From Dehalococcoidia bacterium (GTDB lineage: Bacteria; Chloroflexota; Dehalococcoidia; Dehalococcoidales; W498), in the NCBI GenBank assembly GCA_011170285.1, contig DUEE01000004.1:1-46212 (forward strand): a DNA stretch of 46,212 nucleotides, written 5' to 3'. The position numbers and the translations under genes were made by a program. Below are positions 16,682 through 25,426 of the stretch, in pieces. How positions within the stretch are numbered: position 1 is the first letter of the stretch; each line of letters starts with the position of its first letter. The notes below the pieces were generated by a model, which worked only from the letters and a program-made list of their open reading frames with translations, ran no database searches and had not been told where the DNA came from.

Positions 16682-16704
16682 CCCGGTTCGCTTGGCGAAC
16701 AGGG
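16682..16704 (+). promoter_or_regulatory. Hairpin in the surface-protein leader
   Basis: CCC-G-GTTCGC-TTG-GCGAAC-A-GGG forms a compact stem with one mismatch. No U run follows, so it is not an intrinsic terminator. It lies between the small ORF and the surface-protein gene. Confidence 0.35.
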
Positions 16705-16780
16705 TAAAAAGTAAGGGACATGAGTTGATACTTTATGGAGATAGAAGGATATCCTAAATAAGGAGGAAAAATAAAGGTCG

Positions 16781-19700
16781 ATGAAAAAGAAATTTGCTAA
16801 AATATGGGGTATTGGGTTAGCTGTCGTATTGGCGCTGAGTCTGCTGTTGGCTGCGGCGCCGGTCTCGGCGGCTGATCCGGTCATCAATGAATGGGATGAG
16901 TTTGCCTATCCCGATACCGGCGAAGATGGCGACTGGTTCTGGGATGCACATATAGATGCTGTAGGACCTATAGCCGAGGCTATTGATGGTACCCTCTATG
17001 CTTACGCCTGGGTAAATGCTGATGATGATCGTTCGCATGACCCTGGGGAGGATGTGCTATTCAAGTCCGATGATGTCGGTCGCACCTGGGAGGAGACTGA
17101 CTATGAGGAGGACTTAGAGGACATACCAGCCGGCGCTATAGTTGATATAGCCTGCTCCAGTCTTGATGAGGACACCCTGTATGTAACCGACGGCAACTAT
17201 GTTTATAAGACGGATGATGCCGGTGATACCTGGGATTATGTAGCCCAGGCTTCCCTGGAGACAGTTCTGGAAGGTGACATCACTTCCATTGATGTTGGCT
17301 ATGATGACGATGACGACCCCTACGTGTTCATGGGAAGTTCTGATGGATCTTATGGCGGTTCTGTCTACTTTGTAGCCGAGTCAGGCTATGAGGTTATGTG
17401 GAAAGACCTGGAGATATGGCAGGTAGCTGGCTATGATGTTTACGCTGTGGCTGCCTCACCAGAGTTTGCCGACAGCGGTGAGGTGTTTGCCGTAGTCACT
17501 AATGATGCCCCCTACACTGCAGTCCTCAGTAACGAAAAGGGTACTATTGGTGACTGGACTGAGTTTGCCGAGCTAGTATGGAATTGTGTCTCTGTAAACT
17601 CTTTTGGCATCTCAGATGCTTCCAGGATTGGCTTCCCTGATGACTGGGAGGACACCGAGACCCTGTTTGTCGGTGTCGTTAGTACTGGGGCTAATGGTGG
17701 TGATGTCTACTCGGTGACTGATGACGGCGCTATTGACCGCAATGTTAGACCGGGTGAAGGCGGTTGTGTAGGCGACGACACCAACATCATCAGCCTGGAT
17801 GTATGTGGCGATACTGATGAGGGTTCACAGCTTGCTGGCGCTAACGATGATACCACTGTTTACTACAGCAGTGACGGTGGCTGGGAATGGGATCCCAGCG
17901 AAAAGGACCCCACCGGTGAGAACGCAACCTATGTATTGTGGGTTGGAGATGAGTGTGGTGAGTCGGCTGTAGCGGCAACCTCTGGTTGTGAGTGTGCGGT
18001 ATCGCTCACCTGCATAAGTGACGAAGTTGAAGATGTCGGTGAATCTTGGAACCAGATTTCACTGATTGGTACTGATGTAACCTGCGTGCTGGATATTGAC
18101 CACTCACCGGACTACATTACTGGTAGCGAGACCCTGTTTATGGTGACTATGTCCTCGGTTGTGGGTTGCCCTGAGACTACCAGTCTGTTCCGGTATGATG
18201 GCACCTTTTGGGATAGGGTCTTTTGCAGTACTACCTACGCTGCTGACTTCCCGGAGCCACCAGTAAAGATAGAGATGGTGCAGGTGTCTCCTGACTTCTT
18301 AGACACTGACACTGTATTTGTGGCTAATATGGGTTTTGACATCTTCATAACCGAGGATGTTGGCTGCAGTTGGGATAGGCTATCATACCCCTGCGAAGAG
18401 ATAAACATTACCTCGTGGGCGGTAATAGATGAGGATACCATATACGCGGGTGGCGATGGAGTTGTCTATAAAACGGAAAGGCACGGCTCCCGACCGTGGG
18501 ATGAATGCGAGCTACCCACCGCTGCTGGCTGGGTTAGGTATTTTGCTTTTACCAGTGATGCCATCCTGGCAAGTGATGATGAGTCTCAGGTGTTCATCTG
18601 CGAGGTTGACCCTGATGAGGACTGGGAAGACCAGGAATTTGATTTGGTCGGTGACTGTGACGAGGTTCTTGGAGGAAGTAATAAGACTTCGGTTGCCTTT
18701 GACCCCGGCTATGGCGTTACCGATGATGAGGGAGAAAACATTATCTACGCCGCTGCTGGAGAAGTGATTGCCCGCTGCGTTATTGACTGGGATGAGGACT
18801 GGGAAGACCAGGAGTGGGACGAGATTTACGACGATGTAGGGTCGGCTTGGGGCATGAAGGTGGTCGGTGACACCGCCCTCTATGTCGGTGATGAGGATGC
18901 TGGTATGATACGCTCACTCAATCCAACAGAAGAAGACGAGGAAGATGTCGATTTCGAGAGAGTAAATGAAGGGCTTGATAGTACAGACCTGAGTGGTCTG
19001 CGTCAGCTTAGCGCTGGCGAAAACGGCTGTACTGACAGCAATGTCCTTTGGGCTGTTGGGGATGACGGAGATTGTGATGAAGTGTGGTTCTATGAGGATA
19101 TCCTGGCAACACCAGTAATCCTCGCCTCGCCGTCTGATGGAGCTAATCTCGATGTAGCGAAAACAGATGAGGTTACCCTTACCTGGGAGGCACTCTGCGA
19201 AGCTGACGAGTATGAGATAGACCTTTATGAGTATTGCGCTGAGTGCCCGGACGAGAAGTTGTATGTACTCGAAGGATATGAGTTTGAGTGTGATGAGGAT
19301 TGCGTTGGTTGTAGTGGTGAGACCTGTTGTCTGTCTCTCCCCGTAGTTGATCAGGATAGAGACCTGGAGCCAGGCACAACCTACTACTGGCAGGTAAGGG
19401 TGCTTGAGGGAGAGCCAACGGTGAGCAAGTGGTCAGAGCTCTGGGAGTTCACCACGGCAATGCCGGCTATTCCTTTCTTCGAACTGTGCTCTCCAGAGTG
19501 CGGTGCTGATGATATTATCATTAGCCCCAACTTCTCCTGGAATTCGGTTAGTGACGCTACTAGCTATGATGTTCAGCTAGCTACTAACGAGAATTTCGAT
19601 CCTGTCCTTGCTTCGGGGACGCCAATAGCTAATGCCTGGTTGGGTGCCCCTGAGCTTGACTACTCCACTACCTATTACTGGAGAGTGAGAGCAGTTAAGG

Positions 19701-19945
19701 ATGGCGTCACCAGTGAGTGGACAACCTGCATATTCACCACCGTGGCAGAAGAAGTAGAAGTGTGGGTATCTCCATACACTGGCGAAAAATTCGATAGTGA
19801 AGAAGCACTCCTAGCACACATAGACGCATGGGAGGCGGCACACGCGCCGACGACCTCACCCTATATTTGGGTGATAATCGCTATTGGTGCGTTGCTGGTG
19901 ATTGCTGTGTTAATCCTGATAGTCAGAACCAGGCGAGTAGCCTAG
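16781..19945 (+). CDS. Large acidic secreted, C-terminally anchored surface protein with Asp-box and FN3-like domains
   Basis: This encodes 1054 residues. Residues 1-31 are a Sec signal peptide (KKK start, hydrophobic core, APVSAA cleavage region). Asp-box-like loops of beta-propellers recur, for example FKSDDVGRTW (94-103) and YKTDDAGDTW (142-151), with similar units (ITEDVGCSW, YSSDGGWEW) further on. Two FN3-like domains follow (about 800-1000), each ending with TTYYWQVR or TTYYWRVR and an FTT strand. A C-terminal helix (about 1029-1047) followed by RTRR forms the membrane anchor. The protein is extremely Asp/Glu-rich and has many Cys for an exported protein. The likely role is a cell-surface or S-layer-like component; no enzyme is implied. 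It has its own promoter, a long leader and a strong terminator. Confidence 0.85.
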   Translation: MKKKFAKIWGIGLAVVLALSLLLAAAPVSAADPVINEWDEFAYPDTGEDGDWFWDAHIDAVGPIAEAIDGTLYAYAWVNADDDRSHDPGEDVLFKSDDVGRTWEETDYEEDLEDIPAGAIVDIACSSLDEDTLYVTDGNYVYKTDDAGDTWDYVAQASLETVLEGDITSIDVGYDDDDDPYVFMGSSDGSYGGSVYFVAESGYEVMWKDLEIWQVAGYDVYAVAASPEFADSGEVFAVVTNDAPYTAVLSNEKGTIGDWTEFAELVWNCVSVNSFGISDASRIGFPDDWEDTETLFVGVVSTGANGGDVYSVTDDGAIDRNVRPGEGGCVGDDTNIISLDVCGDTDEGSQLAGANDDTTVYYSSDGGWEWDPSEKDPTGENATYVLWVGDECGESAVAATSGCECAVSLTCISDEVEDVGESWNQISLIGTDVTCVLDIDHSPDYITGSETLFMVTMSSVVGCPETTSLFRYDGTFWDRVFCSTTYAADFPEPPVKIEMVQVSPDFLDTDTVFVANMGFDIFITEDVGCSWDRLSYPCEEINITSWAVIDEDTIYAGGDGVVYKTERHGSRPWDECELPTAAGWVRYFAFTSDAILASDDESQVFICEVDPDEDWEDQEFDLVGDCDEVLGGSNKTSVAFDPGYGVTDDEGENIIYAAAGEVIARCVIDWDEDWEDQEWDEIYDDVGSAWGMKVVGDTALYVGDEDAGMIRSLNPTEEDEEDVDFERVNEGLDSTDLSGLRQLSAGENGCTDSNVLWAVGDDGDCDEVWFYEDILATPVILASPSDGANLDVAKTDEVTLTWEALCEADEYEIDLYEYCAECPDEKLYVLEGYEFECDEDCVGCSGETCCLSLPVVDQDRDLEPGTTYYWQVRVLEGEPTVSKWSELWEFTTAMPAIPFFELCSPECGADDIIISPNFSWNSVSDATSYDVQLATNENFDPVLASGTPIANAWLGAPELDYSTTYYWRVRAVKDGVTSEWTTCIFTTVAEEVEVWVSPYTGEKFDSEEALLAHIDAWEAAHAPTTSPYIWVIIAIGALLVIAVLILIVRTRRVA

Positions 19946-19984
19946 CGCAGTTGGTTTTGGCTTGATGGCTAACCCATAGCTTCT

Positions 19985-20020
19985 AAGGAAGCCCCCGAAT
20001 TTCGGGGGCTTCCTTCTTTT
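19985..20020 (+). terminator. Intrinsic terminator after the surface-protein gene
   Basis: AAGGAAGCCCCCGAA (19985-19999) pairs perfectly with TTCGGGGGCTTCCTT (20001-20015), followed by CTTTTT. It is the strongest terminator in the window. Confidence 0.9.
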
Positions 20021-20107
20021 TATGTTTAATAACCCCGTCCCCGGCAAGCATCCAGAAAAATCTTTGGTTTTTCTGGAAACCCGCTTTATCCCCTCTTATT
20101 GTGGGAG

Positions 20108-20253
20108 ATTGCCACGCCTTCGGCTGGCAATGACGGGGAAAAAAAACGGCTCGCAATGATGAGAGGGTGTCTAAGAGGGGTGCCAACCCCTTTTTTAAAT
20201 AATTCCCCCTCTCCCTTGAGGGAGAGGGGGATAAAGGGGGTAAGGGTGATAAT
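20108..20253. repeat. Intergenic REP-like and dispersed palindromes
   Basis: ATTGCCA-c-GCC-TTC-GGC-TGGCAAT (20108-20131) is a perfect nested hairpin of REP type. CCCCCTCTCCC-TTGA-GGGAGAGGGGG (20205-20230), followed by ATAAAGGGGGTAAGGG, is a copy of the dispersed G-rich repeat. No gene is visible between 20020 and 20259. Confidence 0.75.
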
Positions 20254-20258
20254 AAATC

Positions 20259-20891
20259 TCAATAGTCAAGTAAAAAGACTTGGGTGCTGGCAGGCAAGTT
20301 TGACTTGGTGCAGGAGAACTTGGGTTGGGGATTAACCTCCTTTACCCCTATCTCCTTGAGGAACCTTTCTACTGGCTCCAGTTCCCGATTTAAGGCTGGT
20401 GTTTTATAGTGCATAGGCACCACGACTTTAGGCTCAAGCTGCCGAACTACCTCGGCTGCCATAGGGGCATTAATAGTGGAGGTGCCTCCCACTGGAAGTA
20501 GCAGTACATCCACATTGCCTATATCCTCTACCTGCTGCGTAGTAAGCACATGCCCCAGGTCACCAAGGTGACATACCGATACCTGGTCTATCTCTATAAG
20601 AAAAATAGTGTTCTTGCCTCTCTGGCTACCCCCCTCCTTATCATGGAAGGCATCTATGCCTATAATTAAGACACCACCGATTTCATACTCACCTGGTCCG
20701 GTAACCAGCTTCGGTTCACCCCCGATGCCTTGAACATAGGAATGACCTGGGTGCTGATGACTTACCGTTACAATGTGTGCAGTAGGCTTGCCCAATGAGT
20801 AGCCCAAGTTTGGTGAATAAGGGTCAGTAATGACTGTGGTCTGACTACCTTTAATCCTGAAGCAGGAATGACCTAACCAACTAATATCCAT
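20259..20891 (-). CDS. MBL-fold metal-dependent hydrolase (UPF0173/YtkL-like)
   Basis: This encodes 210 residues from the ATG at 20891; MDISWLGHSCFRIKG is the family N-terminus, so the longer 20927 start is rejected. It is a metallo-beta-lactamase-fold protein of the short beta-lactamase-like hydrolase group: VTVSHQHPGHS carries the metal motif (HxHxxH-like, with Pro-Gly where Asp is common), then CHLGDLGH, DVLLLPVGG and VVVPMHYKTP with the late His. The usual H-x-H-x-D-H aspartate is replaced (HQHPGHS), so metal content or activity may differ. It is transcribed towards the surface-protein terminator. The substrate is unknown. Confidence 0.75.
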   Translation of the reverse strand: MDISWLGHSCFRIKGSQTTVITDPYSPNLGYSLGKPTAHIVTVSHQHPGHSYVQGIGGEPKLVTGPGEYEIGGVLIIGIDAFHDKEGGSQRGKNTIFLIEIDQVSVCHLGDLGHVLTTQQVEDIGNVDVLLLPVGGTSTINAPMAAEVVRQLEPKVVVPMHYKTPALNRELEPVERFLKEIGVKEVNPQPKFSCTKSNLPASTQVFLLDY

Positions 20892-21017
20892 ATTGCTAAA
20901 TATAGCACGAGTCAGCTTGCTGGTCAATTAAGGTTTCAGGCAATGAAGTTTATCCCATTAGATTCCCTAACAGGGGTGACAAAATCATAGAACATTAACA
21001 AAAAACTCCAACTCCTC

Positions 21018-21046
21018 TTGACAAAAAGCAGTTAGAATGTTAAGTT
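21018..21046 (+). promoter_or_regulatory. Promoter of the hrcA-grpE-dnaK operon
   Basis: TTGACA (21018-21023) is followed 17 bp later by TAAGTT (21041-21046), a weak -10. The CIRCE operator begins 12 bp downstream, over the expected start site, the usual HrcA-repressed layout. Confidence 0.55.
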
Positions 21047-21058
21047 AAGTGGTAGTAA

Positions 21059-21085
21059 TTAGCAGTCTCTGGTTTAGACTGCTAA
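21059..21085 (+). promoter_or_regulatory. CIRCE operator (HrcA binding site), variant arms
   Basis: TTAGCAGTC-N9-GACTGCTAA is a perfect 9-bp inverted repeat with the canonical 9-bp spacer. The classical arm is TTAGCACTC; here C7 is G, and the change is mirrored in the other arm. It sits 14 bp before the hrcA start, so HrcA should autoregulate the heat-shock operon. Confidence 0.92.
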
Positions 21086-21099
21086 CCTGAGGTAGAGGG

Positions 21100-22149
21100 A
21101 TGCTACTTCCCAGAACCGAGGTAATACTTAAGTCTATAGTAGGGGAATATATTACTAAGGCAACACCAGTGCCTTCGGAAGTCATTGCCCGTGACTATGA
21201 GTTGGGGATAAGCCCGGCTACTATCCGTAATGAGATGGCATATCTTGAGCAGGAAGGCTATATATTCCGCACCCATCCTTCAGCGGGAAGTATACCGTCA
21301 GATAAAGGCTATCGTTACTATGTGGAGTCACTGAAAGAGGTTGTGCTGCCCTTAGCCGAGCGGTGTTTAATAAGCCATCTCTTCCACCAGGTGGAGAGAG
21401 AGCTAGAGGAGTGGCTGAGTCTATCGGTAGCATTGATAGCTAGATTGGTTCAAAATGTAGCTGTAGTTACTATGCCTAAGCCGGTAGACTGTCAATTTAA
21501 GTATGTGGAGTTGGTGTCCCTACGAGAATTACTGGCACTGGTTGTTCTTGTCCTTCGTGGAGCCAGAGTAAAGCAACAGCTAATAACCTTTGACCACAGC
21601 ATATCTCAACGGGGGCTAACATCTATTGCTAATAAACTAAATGCTGTATATCCTGGTTTGACTAGTTCACAGATTTTAGCTAAAGCCATAGAGCTTTCAC
21701 CCAGCGAACGGCAAGTAACTGATTGCTTGGTAAAGATAATGCAGGCTGAAGATGAGCTGGAGTATGAAAAACCTTACCTTGATGGTTTGCACTTTATGCT
21801 TAACCAGCCAGAGTTTGCTTACAGCCATCGTATGCTAGCCTTAATGGAATTAGTCGAGCACAGAAATCTGCTCAGGACTATTGTCCCTCGGGGATTAGTC
21901 AGCCACGGAGTGCAGGTAATTATAGGTAGGGAAAATAAGGCGGAGGTTATTCACAATTATAGCGTGGTCATTAGCCGATATGGTCTTTCTAGAGAAGCTG
22001 TTGGCACTATAGGTGTGGTCGGACCTACACGGATGCCCTATGATCGAGTCATCTCTATTGTAGACTATATATCCTCGGTGCTGAGTAACCTGGTGGACGA
22101 ACTATATGGGAAACAAGGATCCATAAACCTGGATAATACCAATGGATAA
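21100..22149 (+). CDS. hrcA: Heat-inducible transcription repressor HrcA
   Basis: This encodes 349 residues. The N-terminal winged helix contains SIVGEYITKATPVPSEVIA and GISPATIRNEMAYLEQEGYI, with the recognition helix SPATIRNEMA. The dimerisation domain has THPSAGSIPSDKGYRYYVE, and the C-terminal GAF-like part ends with GTIGVVGPTRMPYDRVISIV. All are standard HrcA features. HrcA represses groE/dnaK operons by binding CIRCE and is kept active by GroEL. The operator directly upstream has symmetrical changes from the consensus, so this recognition helix may have co-varied. First gene of the heat-shock cluster. Confidence 0.96.
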   Translation: MLLPRTEVILKSIVGEYITKATPVPSEVIARDYELGISPATIRNEMAYLEQEGYIFRTHPSAGSIPSDKGYRYYVESLKEVVLPLAERCLISHLFHQVERELEEWLSLSVALIARLVQNVAVVTMPKPVDCQFKYVELVSLRELLALVVLVLRGARVKQQLITFDHSISQRGLTSIANKLNAVYPGLTSSQILAKAIELSPSERQVTDCLVKIMQAEDELEYEKPYLDGLHFMLNQPEFAYSHRMLALMELVEHRNLLRTIVPRGLVSHGVQVIIGRENKAEVIHNYSVVISRYGLSREAVGTIGVVGPTRMPYDRVISIVDYISSVLSNLVDELYGKQGSINLDNTNG

Positions 22150-22169
22150 AGAGTAAATGGTAAAGGAGA

Positions 22170-22242
22170 GTTTAAGAGAGGTCGACATAGTCGCTCTCCA
22201 GAGGCGAGTCGCCGTGGCGACCTCTGGCGAGGTGAGGTAGAT
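22170..22242. repeat. Palindromic repeat ending at the grpE ribosome binding site
   Basis: CCAGAGG-cgag-TCGCC-g-TGGCGA-c-CTCTGG forms a nested palindrome (about 22198-22226), followed by CGAGGTGAGGTAGATAA, whose G-rich part lies 6-15 bases before the grpE ATG at 22247. A diverged copy occurs at 25300-25350. Confidence 0.75.
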
Positions 22243-22246
22243 AATT

Positions 22247-22801
22247 ATGAAACAAGAAGAGTCGGAAGAAGGTCAGACCAGTGATGTAGAACAAGGGGGG
22301 GCTGAGGCGGAAGATATTGAGGTATTGAAGCAAGCTTTGGCTGAGGAGAAGGCAAAGGTAGAAGCCAATCTGGCTGGTTGGCAAAGGGTCCAAGCTGACT
22401 TTATTAACTACAAGCGGCGTAGTGAGCAGGAAAAAGTGGAGATTAGCAAATTTGCCAACGCTGCGCTTATGTTTAATTTGCTGCCAATCCTGGATGATAT
22501 GGAACGAGCCCTTGCTTCTGTCCCACCTAAACTAACCGAGTTTACCTGGGTAGAGGGTGTCAGCCTCATTGAGCGAAAGCTTAAGGCAAGTCTGGAGCTA
22601 CAAGGGCTGTCCCAGGTTAAGGCACTAGGGGAACCATTTGATCCCAAGCTCCATGAAGCGGCGATGTACACCAAAGGTGAGGAGGGAATAGTTATTGAGG
22701 AGCTGCAAAAGGGCTATAAACTGCAGGATAGGGTTATTCGACCGTCTATGGTGGTAGTGGGCAATGGAGAAGAACAAGAAGTAGAGAAAAAGGAGGATTA
22801 A
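22247..22801 (+). CDS. grpE: Nucleotide exchange factor GrpE
   Basis: This encodes 184 residues. An acidic N-terminus and a long coiled coil (about 20-75, EDIEVLKQALAEEKAKVEAN) lead to the core ADFINYKRRSEQEK and LPILDDMERAL. The beta-wing C-terminus has LGEPFDPKLHEAAMY, GIVIEELQKGYKLQDRVIRPSMVVV. GrpE releases ADP from DnaK. The ribosome site GAGGTGAGG comes from the adjacent palindromic repeat. The stop is three bases before the dnaK start region, so the two are tightly coupled. Confidence 0.96.
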   Translation: MKQEESEEGQTSDVEQGGAEAEDIEVLKQALAEEKAKVEANLAGWQRVQADFINYKRRSEQEKVEISKFANAALMFNLLPILDDMERALASVPPKLTEFTWVEGVSLIERKLKASLELQGLSQVKALGEPFDPKLHEAAMYTKGEEGIVIEELQKGYKLQDRVIRPSMVVVGNGEEQEVEKKED

Positions 22802-22804
22802 ACT

Positions 22805-24691
22805 ATGGGTAAGGTTATGGGTATTGATTTAGGCACAACTTTTTCGGCGGCGGCAGTAATTGAGGCAGGAGAACCGGTGATTATGACCAATGCTGAGGGT
22901 GGTCGCATCACCCCTTCAGTAGTGGCTATGAGCAAGGGTGGTGAGCGCCTGACGGGACAGGTAGCTAAGCGCCAAGCAATCACCAACCCAGAGAACACCA
23001 TCTTTAGCATCAAGCGACTGATGGGACGGAAGTTTGATGAACCCACCGTGGAATATGACAGGAAGCTTTTGCCCTATAAAATAGTCAAGGCAGCTAATAA
23101 TGATGCCTGGGTAATGATGGGCAACAAGGAATATAGCCCCCCCGAAATCTCGGCTATGCTTCTACAAAAACTGAAGACGGATGCCGAGGCTTACCTCGGT
23201 GAAAAAATTACTGAAGCTGTAATCACCGTGCCTGCCTATTTTAACGACAGTCAGCGGCAGGCAACTAAGGACGCGGGCAAGATAGCCGGGCTGGAGGTGC
23301 TGCGAATAATCAACGAGCCAACCGCTGCCTCTCTGGCTTATGGATTGGATAAAAAGCAGGAAGAGACCATTGCTGTCTATGACCTTGGTGGTGGCACCTT
23401 TGATATATCCATACTGGAGCTGGGTGAGGGCACCTTCCATGTTAAGTCAACCAATGGCGATACCCATCTCGGTGGTGATGACTTTGACCAGAGAATTATG
23501 GAATGGCTATGCGATGAGTTTAAGAAGGACCAAGGGATAGACCTGCGGCAGGATAAAATGGCGCTACAGCGACTCAAGGAGGCTGGCGAAAAAGCTAAAT
23601 GCGAGCTGTCCACTGTCCAGCAAACCGAGGTAAATCTTCCCTTTATTACCGCCGATGCCAGCGGTCCCAAACACCTTAATATAACTCTAACTCGAGCTAA
23701 ACTGGAGCAACTGATAATGGATATGGTGGAGAAGAGTCTGGGTCCTTGTAAACAGGCATTGGCTGATGCCGAAAAGACTCCAGCCCAGATTGATGAGGTG
23801 GTTCTGGTTGGGGGACAGACCAGAACACCTCTAGTTCAGGAGAAGGTAAAACAATTCTTCGGGAAGGATCCGCATAAGGGGGTTAATCCCGATGAAGTAG
23901 TAGCCATAGGCGCTGCTATTCAGGCGGGGGTGCTCAAGGGGGAGGTCAAGGATATTCTCCTGCTTGATGTTACCCCGCTCACCCTGGGTATTGAGACCCT
24001 TGGTGGCGTGGCTACTTCTCTTATCTCTCGTAATACCACTATCCCCACCGCTAAGAGCCAGACTTTTAGTACTGCCGCTGATAATCAGCCTAGTGTGGAG
24101 ATTCATGTCCTCCAGGGGGAAAGACCTATGGCTGGTGATAATAGAAGTCTGGGACGGTTTATGCTTGATGGTATTCTGCCGGCACCACGGGGTGTGCCCC
24201 AGGTTGAGGTTAGCTTTGATATTGATGCCAATGGCATACTCAGTGTTAAGGCTCATGATAAGGGTACTGGCAAGGAGCAGAAAATAACTATCACTGTTTC
24301 CAGCGGGTTGAAAAAGGAAGAAGTAGAGCGCATGCAGCAGGAAGCAGAAGTTCACGCTTCTGAAGATGCCACGCGTCGTGAGAATGTGGAAACGCGAAAC
24401 GCCGCTGATAACCTAGCTTATACTGCGGAAAAAACACTAAGAGACCAGAAGGATAAAATACCTTCAGACTTGAATCAAGAGGCGGAAAGTAAGATTCAAG
24501 CAGTGCGCTCAGCACTACAGGGTACAGATATAAATGCCGTCCGCCAAACAACACAGGAGCTATCAGACGCTATGCAAAAAATAGGTACTGCTATTTACAA
24601 AGAGCAAACACCACCCTCCGGTGGTGAAACACCACCGGACAAAGAAGGGGGAGACGAAGGTACTGTAGAGGGTGAGTTCAAAGAGGTGTAG
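22805..24691 (+). CDS. dnaK: Chaperone DnaK (Hsp70)
   Basis: This encodes 628 residues. The ATPase domain starts [20 protein letters not shown], with the phosphate loops [12 protein letters not shown] and [11 protein letters not shown]. The linker [12 protein letters not shown] is followed by the beta-sandwich substrate domain and a helical lid. The C-terminus ends [10 protein letters not shown], a variant of the usual EEVD-like acidic tail. AGGAGG lies just before the ATG. It works with GrpE and DnaJ encoded beside it. Transcription is expected to be under the CIRCE element upstream of hrcA. Confidence 0.97.
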   Translation: MGKVMGIDLGTTFSAAAVIEAGEPVIMTNAEGGRITPSVVAMSKGGERLTGQVAKRQAITNPENTIFSIKRLMGRKFDEPTVEYDRKLLPYKIVKAANNDAWVMMGNKEYSPPEISAMLLQKLKTDAEAYLGEKITEAVITVPAYFNDSQRQATKDAGKIAGLEVLRIINEPTAASLAYGLDKKQEETIAVYDLGGGTFDISILELGEGTFHVKSTNGDTHLGGDDFDQRIMEWLCDEFKKDQGIDLRQDKMALQRLKEAGEKAKCELSTVQQTEVNLPFITADASGPKHLNITLTRAKLEQLIMDMVEKSLGPCKQALADAEKTPAQIDEVVLVGGQTRTPLVQEKVKQFFGKDPHKGVNPDEVVAIGAAIQAGVLKGEVKDILLLDVTPLTLGIETLGGVATSLISRNTTIPTAKSQTFSTAADNQPSVEIHVLQGERPMAGDNRSLGRFMLDGILPAPRGVPQVEVSFDIDANGILSVKAHDKGTGKEQKITITVSSGLKKEEVERMQQEAEVHASEDATRRENVETRNAADNLAYTAEKTLRDQKDKIPSDLNQEAESKIQAVRSALQGTDINAVRQTTQELSDAMQKIGTAIYKEQTPPSGGETPPDKEGGDEGTVEGEFKEV

Positions 24692-24716
24692 ATTAGGAAG
24701 TTAAAGAGAGGCTTCG

Positions 24717-24812
24717 CCCGTCTTTTAAAAACCCTCCCCCTTTCCTTTGAAGTCTCCTGAGGCGACTCGCCTTGTGCGAGGAGAGGGTGATTAAGGGGGT
24801 GAGGTAGATAAA
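24717..24812. repeat. Dispersed G-rich repeat ending at the next start codon
   Basis: AACCCTCCCCCTTTCCTTTGA, then a nested palindrome CTCCTGAGGCGA-CTCGCC-TTGTGCGAGGAGAG, then TTAAGGGGGTGAGGTAGATAA directly before the ATG at 24813. The nearly identical inner block recurs at about 41046-41085. Confidence 0.75.
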
Positions 24813-25274
24813 ATGTCATCAATGCCAATCTATGAGGAAAGGCTAAATGTAAACTATCCGTTTATAGGTGGTATTTTGTTATGGGCAATAGCCGTTGGCT
24901 TAGTCCCGGGCATTATCCTTGGGGGTTTATGGTGGCTTGCGTCACTCTACATTGTATTAACCATTGGCATCATAGTTAGTTTCTTTCAGATGAGGGTGCA
25001 ACTATTTCAGGATAAGTTGATAATTAAATTAGGCTTTCTTTATCGCAAGGTTATCGAAGTGGACAAGATACAAAATTACTCTCCCTACAAAATACTTCAT
25101 CCTATGAGGACATACGGAGGGTGGGGTATCAGAAAGGGAAAAGACGGAACCTTTGCTCTAACCCAGGCTTTTATAAATGAAGGGGTAAAACTGGAAACCA
25201 CTGAGAAGACCTTCGTCATCTCGTCCCAAACGCCAGAAAGTTTTTGCACTGCCATTAAATCAGTAAAAAGTTAA
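24813..25274 (+). CDS. Membrane PH-domain protein (bPH2/DUF304-like)
   Basis: This encodes 153 residues. Two adjacent hydrophobic segments (about 14-32 and 35-53: FIGGILLWAIAVGLVPGII and LASLYIVLTIGIIVSFF) form a hairpin anchor. It is followed by a beta-rich domain with VQLFQDKLIIKLGFLYRKV, IEVDKIQNY and TTEKTFVISSQTPESF, typical of bacterial PH (DUF304) proteins. Function is unknown. It lies between dnaK and dnaJ, unlike the usual dnaK-dnaJ adjacency, and its ribosome site is supplied by a dispersed repeat, so it may be an insertion into the cluster. Confidence 0.7.
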   Translation: MSSMPIYEERLNVNYPFIGGILLWAIAVGLVPGIILGGLWWLASLYIVLTIGIIVSFFQMRVQLFQDKLIIKLGFLYRKVIEVDKIQNYSPYKILHPMRTYGGWGIRKGKDGTFALTQAFINEGVKLETTEKTFVISSQTPESFCTAIKSVKS

Positions 25275-25279
25275 AGAGA

Positions 25280-25426
25280 GGTTGACAGAGTCTGCCCTAG
25301 GCGGACAGAGTCGCTCTCCACAGGCGAGCCGTCATGGCGACCTCTGGCGAGCTTCACCTCTTATATACAATTTATTCCCCTTCTCCTTATTAAGGGGAAT
25401 GGGACAAAGGGGATAGGGTTGTAAAC
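25280..25426. repeat. Two dispersed palindromic repeats before dnaJ
   Basis: The first block (about 25290-25350) contains GAGTCTGCC-CTA-GGCGGACAGA and a diverged copy of the grpE-side palindrome (CAGGCGAG, GGCGACCTCTGGCGAG). The second (about 25376-25426) has TTCCCCTTCTCCTT-ATT-AAGGGGAA, followed by GGGGATAGGGTTGTAAAC directly before the dnaJ ATG. No gene lies in the gap. Confidence 0.7.

Noticed and set aside
16534-16887. Minus-strand frames across the surface-protein leader
   Set aside because: They run antisense to the predicted promoter, small ORF and signal peptide and have no protein-like features.
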